A stretch of DNA of 64,000 bases, taken from positions 1,240,001 to 1,304,000 of the forward strand of contig NZ_CP107845.1 in assembly GCF_041431415.1 (NCBI RefSeq), given 5' to 3'. Numbering within the stretch: position 1 is the first letter of the stretch; the number at the start of each line of letters is the position of its first letter. A program made the translations under genes and the position numbers. Of this stretch, positions 9,881 through 18,220 are shown piece after piece. Below the pieces are notes generated by a model. The model had not been told where the DNA came from, did not search any database, and saw only the letters and a program-made list of their open reading frames with translations. The stretch comes from Streptomyces sp. NBC_00513 (lineage in GTDB: Bacteria > Actinomycetota > Actinomycetes > Streptomycetales > Streptomycetaceae).

Positions 9881-10330
9881 TCACTCGACCGGGATGTCCG
9901 CCCGGACGATGGTGATCGGACACGGCGCATGGAGCGCCGCCTGCTGACTCACCGAACCGAGCATGGCTCGGCTGAAGCTGCCGCGACCGCGGCTGCCCAC
10001 GACCAGCATGTCCGCACCCTCTGCCGCACCCACCAGGACATCGACCGGATTGCCGCGCACCAGACGCTGATGCACGGAGGCGGCGCCGTCCTCACCGAGA
10101 ACCGTGTGGACCTCCTCGACCAGACGCCGCTCGGCCTCCTCCTCGTCGAAGTCGGTGTCCACCGCGGGAGCCGACCACGAAGCGGCACCGGGCAGGTCCC
10201 ACGCCGCGACCGCTTCTACTCGCCCGTTCACCAACCCTGCGTACCGGACCGCCCAGCGCAGTGCGGCCTGGGACGAGGGCGATCCGTCGACGCCCACCAC
10301 GATCCGCGGAGCCTCATGCTGCCTGTCCAT
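9881..10330 (-). CDS. Universal stress protein, single domain
   Basis: The 149-residue protein reads MDRQHEAPRIVVGVDGSPSS at its start, with the Asp of the first strand. The ATP-binding loop VVGSRGRGSFSRAMLGSVSQ follows near residue 115 and the C-terminal strand CPITIVRA after it. The G-2x-G-9x-G-S/T pattern is kept, so nucleotide binding is expected. It is cytoplasmic and probably expressed under hypoxia or stationary conditions like its island neighbours. It follows the GH65 gene by 84 bp on the same strand and may be part of that operon. Confidence 0.93.
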   Translation of the reverse strand: MDRQHEAPRIVVGVDGSPSSQAALRWAVRYAGLVNGRVEAVAAWDLPGAASWSAPAVDTDFDEEEAERRLVEEVHTVLGEDGAASVHQRLVRGNPVDVLVGAAEGADMLVVGSRGRGSFSRAMLGSVSQQAALHAPCPITIVRADIPVE

Positions 10331-10414
10331 CCCGTTCACCCTTCCAACGGCTGATACATCCACAGTGTGCGCATCGCGAACGCACCGCCACGCGAGCATG
10401 CGGTGGTTGCCGTG

Positions 10415-12814
10415 TCAGCTCTTGGGCAGCCGGAACCATCGTTCCTGGCCTGCGGCAATACGTTCCTGCCGATCGCCGGGCAGAATCAAGGGCACCGGGC
10501 CCAGGGGCGAGGTGGGCACGCTGATGCCGAACCGTCCGGGCCGGAACCGGATACGGATGTCCCGGTGCCCCAGGTAGGAAATCGAGAACGAGGACCGGGG
10601 CACTTCGGAGAGGGGCACCGGGTCGATGTGCAGGCCGTCGTCGTGGGGCTCGAGTCCGACGATGCCGCGCTCGACGAGGTCGAGGGTGCCGCCCATGGCA
10701 CCGAGATGGATCCCTTCGCCGGTGGTGCCACCCTGGACGTCGGTGATGTCACTGAGCAGGGCTTCCTGGCAGTAGCGCCACGCGTCCGGGCCCTGCTCCC
10801 GGGCGAGGACCCAGCCGTGGACGAGGCTGCTGAGCGTCGACCCGTGGCAGGTGCGCCGCAGGTAGTAATCCACCGTCCTGCGCCAGAGGCCGTCGTCGAG
10901 GCGATGTCCGAGCCGAAGGAACAATTGCTCGAGCTCCGTGGGGCGAAAGAGGTAGCCGAGCATGAGGGTGTCGGCCTGCTTGGACGCCTGGTAGCGGTTG
11001 GGCGTGTCGCCTTCGGCTTCCAGGATGCGGTCCAGGCGGCGGATGTCGTGGTAGCGGGCGCGGTAGCCATCCCAGTCGAGCTCGGCGAGATCTCCATACC
11101 CGTGGAACTGGCTGATCACGTCGTGGTGGAACGGCACGTACAGGCGGTGCGAGACGTCCTCCCACGCGGTGAGGTCGTCGGGGCCGATGCCCAGTTGCGT
11201 GAGGAGCTCGGCGCGTCGGGCTGCCGGAAGTTCCCCATACAGGTCGAGTGCGCGGGCGAGTACCCACGCGGCAGTGACGTTGGTGTAAGCGTTGTCGTCG
11301 ATACCGGGAGCGGCGGCGTCCGGGTAGGCATCGTGATACTCGTCCGGGCCGACGACGCCACGGATCCGGTAGCGGCCGAGGCCGGTGTCCCATGTCGCTG
11401 CTCCGGCCCAGAAGTGGGCTGCGTGCAGCAGGAGTTCGGCGCCCGGGCCGTGCATGAATCCGGCGTCACCGGTGGCCTGACCGTACCGCCACACGTTCCA
11501 GGCGATGGCCGACCCCACATGGTGCTGCAGGTGCGAGTGGTCAGGCAGCCAGCGGCCGGAGCGCGGATTGAGGTGCAGCCGCTGCGTCTCCTCTCTGCCG
11601 GAACTACCACTCTGCCAAGGAAACATGGCTCCCTTCGCCCCAGCCCGGCGGGCGGCCTCCAGGGCCGCGGGGAGCCGCCGGTGCCGGTACATCAACAGGG
11701 CGCGAGCGGTCTCGGGGAGGTGGAGGGCGAGGTAGGGCAGGACGAACAGCTCGTCCCAGAAGACGTGGCCCCGGTACGCCTCGCCGTGAAGGCCCCGGGC
11801 GGGGACGCCGGCGTCGAGCCCCGCGGTGTGCGGCGAGAGGGTCTGCAGCACGTGAAAGGCGTGCAGCCGCAGAACCTTGCCGGTCTCGCCGGGAACCTTC
11901 AACTCTCCTTCGCTCCAGAGGCGTTGCCAGGATGCGCGGTGGGAGGCCAGCAGGGAGGGGAAGTCCGGGGCGTGTGTGGCGCAGTCGATGCTCCGCCGCA
12001 GCGGATCGGCCGAGGGGCGGTCGAGCGAGGTGCACAGGGCGGCGGTCTTCACGACGACGACCGGGGCAGCCCGCTTGATCGGCAGGATGAGTGTCTGTGT
12101 GGCGGTGGTGGCTGTGCATGCCCGGCCTACCGGTGCCACAGGACGTGCCGATGTCCGGACCGCGAGCCCGATCTTTACCCGGGAGGTGGTCGTGGTGCAG
12201 GACAGCCAGGCGGTGCCCTCCGCCTCCACTCCGGCCCGGTGCTCGACGAGATGCCGCCCGGCCAGGGCGCGGTAGCGGTCGACTCCCGCGTTGGTGACGT
12301 CTCCGTCGAGCACGGACTCGATCTCGATCATGCCGCTCCAGCCGTACGCTCTGAACACCGTGTTCTGCGCAGCCAGGTTCGGGTCGCCCATGTGGACGAG
12401 GCGGGTGTGGGTGACGCCCAGGCGGCGGCCCTCGGCGTCGTGGAAGAGCATGCGGCGGGTAAGCGTCCCAGCACGGAGGTCCAACGACACGTGGCTGTGG
12501 CGCAGGGTCGGGTGGTCGGGTGTGAGCCAGTCGCCGGGCGGTGCACCCGCGGGCAGGCAGCGGTACCCCAGGGCGGTCCAGTCCGGCAGCCGGACCATGT
12601 CCTCGTTGGAGACCGTTCGTCCGCCGACGGTGGAGTCGAGCCGGTTGAAGCAGCCTGCTAGGTAGGTGCCCGGGTAGTGGATGTCGTCGGCGATGCTCTC
12701 GGGCGCTGAACCGCGGGTGCCGAAGCGGCCGTTGCCCAAGGTGCACAGGGACTCGACCAGCCGCTCGGCCTTGGGGTCGTAGCGGGGGTACTCCCAGCAC
12801 CAGGCCGTGGTCAC
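10415..12814 (-). CDS. Glycoside hydrolase family 65 (disaccharide phosphorylase-like)
   Basis: The 799-residue protein has the GH65 layout: N-terminal beta-sandwich (WCWEYPRYDPKAERLVES, LCTLGNGRFGTRGSAPE), then the alpha6/alpha6 barrel with the general acid in GVVGPDEYHDAYPD, and the phosphate/substrate segment KQADTLMLGYLF. GH65 enzymes phosphorolyse maltose, trehalose or kojibiose to beta-glucose-1-phosphate plus glucose; the substrate cannot be decided here. The GTG at 12814 overlaps the stop of the HAD gene by 4 bp. That HAD is probably the matching beta-phosphoglucomutase, the same pairing as Rv3400-Rv3401 of M. tuberculosis. Confidence 0.9.
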   Translation of the reverse strand: MTTAWCWEYPRYDPKAERLVESLCTLGNGRFGTRGSAPESIADDIHYPGTYLAGCFNRLDSTVGGRTVSNEDMVRLPDWTALGYRCLPAGAPPGDWLTPDHPTLRHSHVSLDLRAGTLTRRMLFHDAEGRRLGVTHTRLVHMGDPNLAAQNTVFRAYGWSGMIEIESVLDGDVTNAGVDRYRALAGRHLVEHRAGVEAEGTAWLSCTTTTSRVKIGLAVRTSARPVAPVGRACTATTATQTLILPIKRAAPVVVVKTAALCTSLDRPSADPLRRSIDCATHAPDFPSLLASHRASWQRLWSEGELKVPGETGKVLRLHAFHVLQTLSPHTAGLDAGVPARGLHGEAYRGHVFWDELFVLPYLALHLPETARALLMYRHRRLPAALEAARRAGAKGAMFPWQSGSSGREETQRLHLNPRSGRWLPDHSHLQHHVGSAIAWNVWRYGQATGDAGFMHGPGAELLLHAAHFWAGAATWDTGLGRYRIRGVVGPDEYHDAYPDAAAPGIDDNAYTNVTAAWVLARALDLYGELPAARRAELLTQLGIGPDDLTAWEDVSHRLYVPFHHDVISQFHGYGDLAELDWDGYRARYHDIRRLDRILEAEGDTPNRYQASKQADTLMLGYLFRPTELEQLFLRLGHRLDDGLWRRTVDYYLRRTCHGSTLSSLVHGWVLAREQGPDAWRYCQEALLSDITDVQGGTTGEGIHLGAMGGTLDLVERGIVGLEPHDDGLHIDPVPLSEVPRSSFSISYLGHRDIRIRFRPGRFGISVPTSPLGPVPLILPGDRQERIAAGQERWFRLPKS

Positions 12815-13569
12815 GGGCGGTCGCCTGCGAGTGCGGCGGGCAGCCCGCCGAGGTCGGGGAGGACGAGGTGGGCGCCGTGTTCGCGCAGGGCGTCCCTCAT
12901 GTGTGGGTCGGCTTCGCGGTTGAGTCCCACCACCAACCGGAAACGGCCTTGGTGTCCCGCTTCGACGCCGACGAGTGCGTCCTCCACCACGGCGGTGTGA
13001 GCGGGGGGCGCGCCGAGACGGCCGGCAGCTTCTAGGAAGAGGGCAGGGTCGGGTTTGCCCGGAAGGGCAAGTGCGGCCGCGTCCTGGCCATCCACCAGGG
13101 CGTCGAAGTAGCCGATGAGCTCTGCGGACTCCAAGAGGGAGCGGGCGTGCCGCGAAGCCGAGACGGCTGCGCACTGCACCCCCATCCCCCGTAGTCGCTG
13201 GAGGGCGGGCCGCACGTCGTCGAAGGTACGGGCGCCTTCGGTCCGCAGCATCGCGGAGAAGATCTCCTCCTTGCGGGCGGCGACCGCGTGGACGGTGGCG
13301 CACCCGGGCGGATCCTCGGGCGTTCCGGGCGGGAGGTCGATGTGACGGGCGCCGAGGAAGGCGCGTACGCCGTCGAGGCGGGACCTGCCGTCGACCAGGT
13401 CCCGGTATTCGCGGACGGCATCGAACGGGCACGGTCGTGCACCGGAGTGCGACGGCTGCCACTCGGGGAGGCAGCCGTCGAAGGTCTCCTTCCAGGCGGC
13501 CGCGTGGCGGTCCGCCGTGGCGAGGAGCACTCCGTCAGTGTCGAAGACGACCGCGCGCAGGTCGCTCAT
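12811..13569 (-). CDS. HAD-family hydrolase, beta-phosphoglucomutase-like
   Basis: The 252-residue cytosolic enzyme begins MSDLRAVVFDTDGVLLATAD, the HAD motif I with nucleophile Asp. The Ser of motif II is in CAAVSASRHA, the Lys of motif III in LPGKPDPALFLEAA and the acidic motif IV in AVVEDALVGVEAG. The helical cap is of the beta-phosphoglucomutase type (EYRDLVDGRSRLDGVRAFL). Joined to GH65 by a 4-bp overlap, it should convert beta-glucose-1-P to glucose-6-P for glycolysis or the phosphoketolase route. Its ATG at 13569 overlaps the previous gene as well (ATGA). Confidence 0.9.
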   Translation of the reverse strand: MSDLRAVVFDTDGVLLATADRHAAAWKETFDGCLPEWQPSHSGARPCPFDAVREYRDLVDGRSRLDGVRAFLGARHIDLPPGTPEDPPGCATVHAVAARKEEIFSAMLRTEGARTFDDVRPALQRLRGMGVQCAAVSASRHARSLLESAELIGYFDALVDGQDAAALALPGKPDPALFLEAAGRLGAPPAHTAVVEDALVGVEAGHQGRFRLVVGLNREADPHMRDALREHGAHLVLPDLGGLPAALAGDRP

Positions 13570-14252
13570 GAGTCGTGCACCACGCGGCGGCCGGTGATCC
13601 GGGCGGGCGTGAGCTTCATCCAGTGGCTGCGCGGACCACCGGCCCAAGGTTGGGAGCGCGCCTTGGTGTTGAGGTGCTGCATCTCGTGCTGGTCCGTAAC
13701 GGCTGCGAGTTCGCCCACGGCCAGCACGCTCCAACCAGTGGCGGTCACGTCGTCGATGTTGTCGATCTCGAAGGCGACCTCGGTACCCACCGCTCTGGCC
13801 GTGACGGCTTCCGCGGAGGTGCGGAAGGCGATGTCAGGTCCTGCGACCAGGTAGTTGACGGGGAGGACGGCCGGGCCTTCGGGGGTGAAGATGGCGATAC
13901 GGCCGACGCCATGGGTGTTCAGCAGCCGCCGGCATTCAGTCTCGTCCAGCGGTACGAGCGTACTGTCGCGCCGGGCGGTGGCCCGGCCGGCGACGCGGTG
14001 GGCGCTGGCGCCGGTCAGGTCGTCGACGGTGAGGCCGAGGGCGTCGGCCACCCGGACAAGGGTGCCGATGGCAGGACTGGCGGCGTGCTCCTCCAGGTAG
14101 GCGATGTACGTGGCGTCGGCGCCGCACCGCCGGCCCAGTTCGTCGCGGCTCAGGCCGAGGGCTTCGCGGCGGGCCGCCAGCCGGCGGCCCAGGTCGGTGC
14201 GTCCGGTCGTCTCGCCGGACTGCTGCGGGTGGGTGCTCGGTGTGCTCTTCAC
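13566..14252 (-). CDS. HTH-XRE plus pyridoxamine 5'-phosphate oxidase-like protein
   Basis: The N-terminal 75 residues are an XRE helix-turn-helix (LGRRLAARREALGLSRDELG, then YLEEHAASPAIGTLVRVADAL). The C-terminal 130 residues are a PNPOx-like split beta-barrel (LLNTHGVGRIAIFTPEGPAVLPVNYLVAGPDIAFRT). Such fusions occur in actinomycete stress islands; the barrel may bind FMN or F420 and sense redox. I chose the GTG at 14252, 11 nt from AGGAG. The GTG at 14261 gives the usual GTGA overlap with the dehydrogenase, but its AGGAG is only 2 nt away. It is the second gene of a four-gene operon. Confidence 0.82.
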   Translation of the reverse strand: MKSTPSTHPQQSGETTGRTDLGRRLAARREALGLSRDELGRRCGADATYIAYLEEHAASPAIGTLVRVADALGLTVDDLTGASAHRVAGRATARRDSTLVPLDETECRRLLNTHGVGRIAIFTPEGPAVLPVNYLVAGPDIAFRTSAEAVTARAVGTEVAFEIDNIDDVTATGWSVLAVGELAAVTDQHEMQHLNTKARSQPWAGGPRSHWMKLTPARITGRRVVHDS

Positions 14253-14257
14253 GGCGC

Positions 14258-15334
14258 TCACTGCTCCTGGGGCGGTACGGCCACCGTGTCGTGCTGCGGT
14301 CCGCCGAGCACGACCTTGAGGGCGCCGGTTTCGCCGGCGCGCGAGAAGACGTCGTACGCCTCTTCCATCTGGTCCAGCTCGAAACGGTGGGTGACCATCG
14401 CGGCGCCGGGGAGGCGGCCGGCGGCCATCATGCGCAGCAGCATGGGCGTGGATGAGGTGTCGACGAGACCGGTGGTGATGGTGACGTCCTTGATCCACAG
14501 GTCCTCGAGGTGGAGGACTGCCGGCTTGCCGTGGACGCCGATGTTGGCGACGTGTCCGCCCGGACGGACCATGCGGGTGCACATCTCGAACGACTCGGGC
14601 ACACCGACGGCCTCGATGACGACATCCGCGCCGAGCCCGTCCGTGAGGTCCTCCACCAGCTGCTCTGGCTCCTCCTGCGCGCTGACGGTCGCATCAGCCC
14701 CCAGATCCCGTGCGGCTGCCAGGCGGGAGGCCGCGAGGTCGACGGCGGCGATGCGGAACGGGCTGTAGAGCTGTGCCGTGGCGATGGCGGCCAGCCCGAC
14801 GGGTCCGGCACCGACCACGACGACCGTGTCGCCGGGGCGCACGGCGCCGTTGAGGACGCCCACCTCGTACGAGGTGGGGAAGATGTCCGCGAGCAGGACC
14901 GCCTCGTGGCTTGCCAGAGCGCTGGGAAGGGGGTGGACGGAGAGGTCGGCGAAGGGGACGCGTACGTATTCGGCCTGGGTGCCGTCGATGGTGTGGCCCA
15001 GGACCCAGCCGCCGCCTCCTCGGCACTGGCCGTAGTGTCCTTCGCGGCAGAAGCGGCAGCGGCCGCACGCGGAGATGCAGGAGATCAAGACGCGGTCGCC
15101 GGGGCGGACGCTGCGGACGTCACCGCCGGTCTCGACGATGGTCCCGACGGCCTCGTGGCCCAGGATGCGGCCGGGTGTCACTTCGGGGACGTCGCCCTTG
15201 ATGATGTGCAGGTCTGTGCCGCAGATGGTGACGGCGTCGACCCGGACGATCGCGTCGGCGGCGTCCTTGACGGAGGGGTCCGGGACGTCCTGCCAGGAGG
15301 TTTGTCCGGGCCCCTGGAAGACGAGAGCCTTCAT
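14258..15334 (-). CDS. Zinc-dependent alcohol dehydrogenase
   Basis: This 358-residue medium-chain dehydrogenase has the catalytic zinc ligands in CGTDLH (residues 38-43) and GHEAVG. Four structural-zinc cysteines lie in [15 protein letters not shown], and the Rossmann motif is [13 protein letters not shown]. It should oxidise alcohols or reduce aldehydes with NAD(P), giving a fermentative electron sink in this hypoxia-type setting. It is the first gene of an operon followed by HTH-PNPOx, HAD and GH65, each overlapping by a few bases. Its divergent promoter region shares two DevR-like palindromes with the MBL nuclease. Confidence 0.94.
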   Translation of the reverse strand: MKALVFQGPGQTSWQDVPDPSVKDAADAIVRVDAVTICGTDLHIIKGDVPEVTPGRILGHEAVGTIVETGGDVRSVRPGDRVLISCISACGRCRFCREGHYGQCRGGGGWVLGHTIDGTQAEYVRVPFADLSVHPLPSALASHEAVLLADIFPTSYEVGVLNGAVRPGDTVVVVGAGPVGLAAIATAQLYSPFRIAAVDLAASRLAAARDLGADATVSAQEEPEQLVEDLTDGLGADVVIEAVGVPESFEMCTRMVRPGGHVANIGVHGKPAVLHLEDLWIKDVTITTGLVDTSSTPMLLRMMAAGRLPGAAMVTHRFELDQMEEAYDVFSRAGETGALKVVLGGPQHDTVAVPPQEQ

Positions 15335-15408
15335 GGCGCGGCCTTCTCTCTGTGTGCTGTGCGGGAGGGGTCACCGTCAGGCTGTGCCCGTATCCCTCCG
15401 TCCCGCTT

Positions 15409-15445
15409 GGGCCGGTCGGCCCCCATCCGGGGCCGGTAGGTCCCC
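15409..15445. promoter_or_regulatory. Two DevR/OsdR-like palindromes in a divergent promoter
   Basis: GGGCCGGTCGGCCC at 15409-15422 is a palindrome apart from its centre, and GGGGCCGGTAGGTCCCC at 15429-15445 is a second, looser copy. They lie between the alcohol dehydrogenase operon (start 15334) and the MBL nuclease (start 15511). One bound regulator could therefore control both directions. Confidence 0.5.
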
Positions 15446-15510
15446 AGCGGACGGGGCGCTCCGGTGCGACGGTGGAGACCGGCACCCGTTCCGGAAGGAG
15501 GGCTGCTGTC

Positions 15511-16932
15511 ATGTCCCAGCCCGCCCCGTCTCCTGCCTCCGCCCGCCCGGCCCTGCTGAGGTTCCTCGGCGGAGTGCGGACGGTCACCGGCAGCAAGTTC
15601 TTGGTCGAGAGCGACCACGCCCGGATCCTCGTCGACTGCGGACTCTTCCAGGGTGTCGCGGACCTGCGCCGTCGCAACTGGGGCAAGCTGCCCTGCGACG
15701 CCTCGGACATCCACGCCGTCGTCGTGACCCACGCCCATCTGGACCACTGCGGCTACCTGCCGCGACTGGTCCGGCACGGCTTCCGCGGCCCGATCCTGAC
15801 CAGCGCCCACACCGCCCGGCTCGCCGAGATCGTGCTCCGCGACAGTGCCCGCCTCCAGATGGAAGCCGCCGAGCACGCCAACCAGCACGGCTGGTCCAAG
15901 CACCGCCCGGCCAAACCGCTCTACGACGATGACGACGTAGACCAGACGATCAAGTACTTCGACCCGGTACCGGTAGGTAGCGAGGTCGAGATCATGGCCG
16001 GCACGAAGCTGATGCTGCACCACGGCGGTCACATCCTCGGCTCCGCATGGGCGCACCTGACCCTGGAGGACGGCCACACCCTCGCCGTCAGCGGCGACCT
16101 CGGCCGCCCCGGCCACCCGCTCCTGCTCCCGCCCGAGCCGTTCTCCGGCGCCGACGTCCTGTTGATGGAGTCGACGTACGGCAACCGCCGCCACGACCAC
16201 GAAAGCGCACAGCGCGAATTCGCCTCGGTGATCACGCGGACGCTGTCCCGTGGCGGGACGGTCGTCATCCCGGCCTTCGCGATCGACCGCACCGAGGTCG
16301 TCCTGCACGAGCTGGCCACCCTGCGCAGCGACGGCACCCTGCCCCGCCACGTACCCGTCTACGTCGACAGCCCCATGGCCCTGGCCGCCCTGGACGTCTA
16401 CCGCGATGCCGTACGGGCCCACTCGCCCGAGCTGCGCCCCGAGATCCTCGCCCGGGGCGAGGCGGCGATCAGCCCGGAGCCCTTCCTGGCCGCCCGGACC
16501 GTCCAGGAATCGATCGACATCAACAACGCCACCGGCCCGGCGATCATCGTCTCGTCCGCCGGCATGGCCACCGGCGGCCGCGTCCTGCACCACCTCCACC
16601 GGACCCTGCCGGACCCCCGCAACGCCGTGGTCATCGTCGGCTTCGCCGCCGCAGGCACCCGCTCCCGCGACCTCGTGGACGGCGCCCGCACGCTCAAGAT
16701 GTTCGGCGAGTACGTCCCCGTACGCGCCGAGGTCGCCGACGTCCCGCACTTCTCCGCGCACGCCGACGCCGGCCAGATCATCGACTGGCTGCGCGCCGCC
16801 CCGGCCCCGCACACCACCTACCTCGTCCACGGCGAGGAGAGCGCCTCCGAGACCCTGCGGGACCGCATCGACCACGAACTGGGATGGACGGCCGTCGTAC
16901 CCAAGTCCGGGGAGGCCGTCCTGGTCCGCTGA
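15511..16932 (+). CDS. MBL-fold beta-CASP RNA-processing nuclease
   Basis: The 473-residue protein starts at an ATG with a strong GGAAGGAGG site. It has the metallo-beta-lactamase motif [14 protein letters not shown], upstream acidic residues, [17 protein letters not shown] and the beta-CASP block ([33 protein letters not shown], and [11 protein letters not shown] near the C-terminus). The family includes CPSF73-like RNA endo/exonucleases dependent on zinc. In mycobacteria a homologue (Rv2752c type) matures and degrades RNA, while a DosR-regulon paralogue is linked to dormancy. Here the setting suggests RNA processing under hypoxia. Confidence 0.93.
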   Translation: MSQPAPSPASARPALLRFLGGVRTVTGSKFLVESDHARILVDCGLFQGVADLRRRNWGKLPCDASDIHAVVVTHAHLDHCGYLPRLVRHGFRGPILTSAHTARLAEIVLRDSARLQMEAAEHANQHGWSKHRPAKPLYDDDDVDQTIKYFDPVPVGSEVEIMAGTKLMLHHGGHILGSAWAHLTLEDGHTLAVSGDLGRPGHPLLLPPEPFSGADVLLMESTYGNRRHDHESAQREFASVITRTLSRGGTVVIPAFAIDRTEVVLHELATLRSDGTLPRHVPVYVDSPMALAALDVYRDAVRAHSPELRPEILARGEAAISPEPFLAARTVQESIDINNATGPAIIVSSAGMATGGRVLHHLHRTLPDPRNAVVIVGFAAAGTRSRDLVDGARTLKMFGEYVPVRAEVADVPHFSAHADAGQIIDWLRAAPAPHTTYLVHGEESASETLRDRIDHELGWTAVVPKSGEAVLVR

Positions 16933-16934
16933 CC

Positions 16935-16951
16935 GGGGCCGGACGGTCCCC
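16935..16951. promoter_or_regulatory. DevR/OsdR-like palindrome upstream of the Crp remnant
   Basis: GGGGCCGGACGGTCCCC directly follows the MBL nuclease stop and lies 77 bp before the start of the broken Crp-like gene. It has the same half-sites and spacing as the copy at 15429-15445. Confidence 0.4.
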
Positions 16952-17027
16952 GCGGTGTGCACCGCGCGGCCCTCCCGGACGTGGTGGCCCACCGAGCAAA
17001 GTGGATGCGAAGGGTAGGAGGCACTCC

Positions 17028-17474
17028 ATGAGCACCATGCACACCGTCCTCGAAGCCATGGCACCGGAAGCCCGGCTCGCTCACTCCCACCAGGTGACCT
17101 TCCGGGCCAGCATCCGCACTTCAACGAACGCCGGCGGGCCGAGAAGCTCTGGATCATCCAGTGCGGCACCCGCGACACTCACGTCCCCGGCCCCCAGAAC
17201 GTGGTCGTCAACCTCCTCGGCTACGGCGACTCCTCGGCTGGTCCTGGATGTTTGCTCCCTACAGCTGGCACCTCGGCTCCACCGGGAGGTGCGCGCCCTG
17301 GAGTTCGACGCAGCGGCCGTACGCCGGCTGTGCAACGAGGACTCGGCCGTCGGTCGCTCCGTTTCCGTCGCCGTGGGCGCGGTCATCGCCGACCGGCTCG
17401 ACTCCGCCCGCACCCGGCTCCTCGACCTGTTCGCCCCTCACGGCAGCGGCACCCCGCTCGCCTACGCACGCTGA
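17028..17474 (+). pseudogene. Crp-like cyclic-nucleotide-binding domain protein with three frameshifts
   Basis: After a GGAG site the frame opens MSTMHTVLEAMAPEARLAHS and then loses homology. Homology resumes in a second frame (ERRRAEKLWIIQCGTRDTHV, then NVVVNLLGYGD), moves to a third (LLGWSWMFAPYSWHLGS) and returns to the first (HREVRALEFDAAAVRRLCNE, then DRLDSARTRLLDLFAPHGSG) to the stop at 17474. Joined, these give a complete cyclic-nucleotide-binding beta-roll of about 145 residues. No DNA-binding domain follows. Three separate shifts in 450 bp point to a decayed gene, unless the assembly has indel errors here. Confidence 0.85.
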
Positions 17475-17484
17475 GGACCCCGCC

Positions 17485-18138
17485 ATGACCTCCACCCCGT
17501 ACACCGTCGCAGACGTCATGACCACCAAGGTCATCGCCGTCACCCCCTCGACCGGCTTCAAGGACATCGCCACCGCGATGGAGCGGTGGAAGGTGACCGC
17601 CCTACCCGTCATCGAGGGCGAGGGCCACGTCGTCGGCGTGGTCTCCGAGGCCGATCTCCTGCCCAAGGAGGAGTTCCACGAGCACCGCCCGGGCCTGATC
17701 GAGCAGATGCGCCGCCTCGGCGACACCGCCAAGGCGGGCTCCACCCGCGCCGAGAACATGATGACCACCCCGGCCGTCACGATCCGCCCCGACGCCACCC
17801 TGCCTCAGGCCGCCCGCCTCATGGCCGACCGGCACATCAAGCGCCTCCCGGTCGTCGACGCCGACGGCACCCTCAAGGGCATCGTCAGCCGCGCCGACCT
17901 CCTCAAGGTCTTCCTCCGCACCGACGAGGAACTCGCCACCGAGATCCGCCGCACCGTCGTCGACCGCCTCTTCCCCCTCTCCCACGAGGCGGTCAAGGTC
18001 ACCGTGACCCAAGGGATCGCCACCCTGACCGGCGAGGTCCGCGACGGCAACCTGATCCCCCTGGCCGAACGCCTCACCCACTCCGTCGAGGGCATCGTCG
18101 ATGTCCACTGCCGACTGGATGCACCGGCCGAGGCGTGA
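17485..18138 (+). CDS. CBS-pair and BON domain protein
   Basis: The 217-residue protein has two CBS motifs, at residues 8-60 (VADVMTTKVIAVTPSTGFKD, ALPVIEGEGHVVGVVSEADL) and 92-146 (NMMTTPAVTIRPDATLPQAA, RLPVVDADGTLKGIVSRADL). A C-terminal BON domain follows (HEAVKVTVTQGIATLTGEVR, then VEGIVDVHCRL). CBS pairs bind adenosine nucleotides and BON domains bind membranes or phospholipids, so it is probably an energy-state sensor. The ATG is 10 bp after the stop of the Crp remnant. CBS proteins such as Rv2626c are prominent members of the mycobacterial DosR regulon. Confidence 0.92.
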   Translation: MTSTPYTVADVMTTKVIAVTPSTGFKDIATAMERWKVTALPVIEGEGHVVGVVSEADLLPKEEFHEHRPGLIEQMRRLGDTAKAGSTRAENMMTTPAVTIRPDATLPQAARLMADRHIKRLPVVDADGTLKGIVSRADLLKVFLRTDEELATEIRRTVVDRLFPLSHEAVKVTVTQGIATLTGEVRDGNLIPLAERLTHSVEGIVDVHCRLDAPAEA

Positions 18139-18220
18139 AGTCCGACCGCGGAGCCGTGCCGGGACGATGCCACGCAGAGCCCGTACCGACGAGGAGCGCA
18201 GCGACGAGCAAGCCCTGCGG

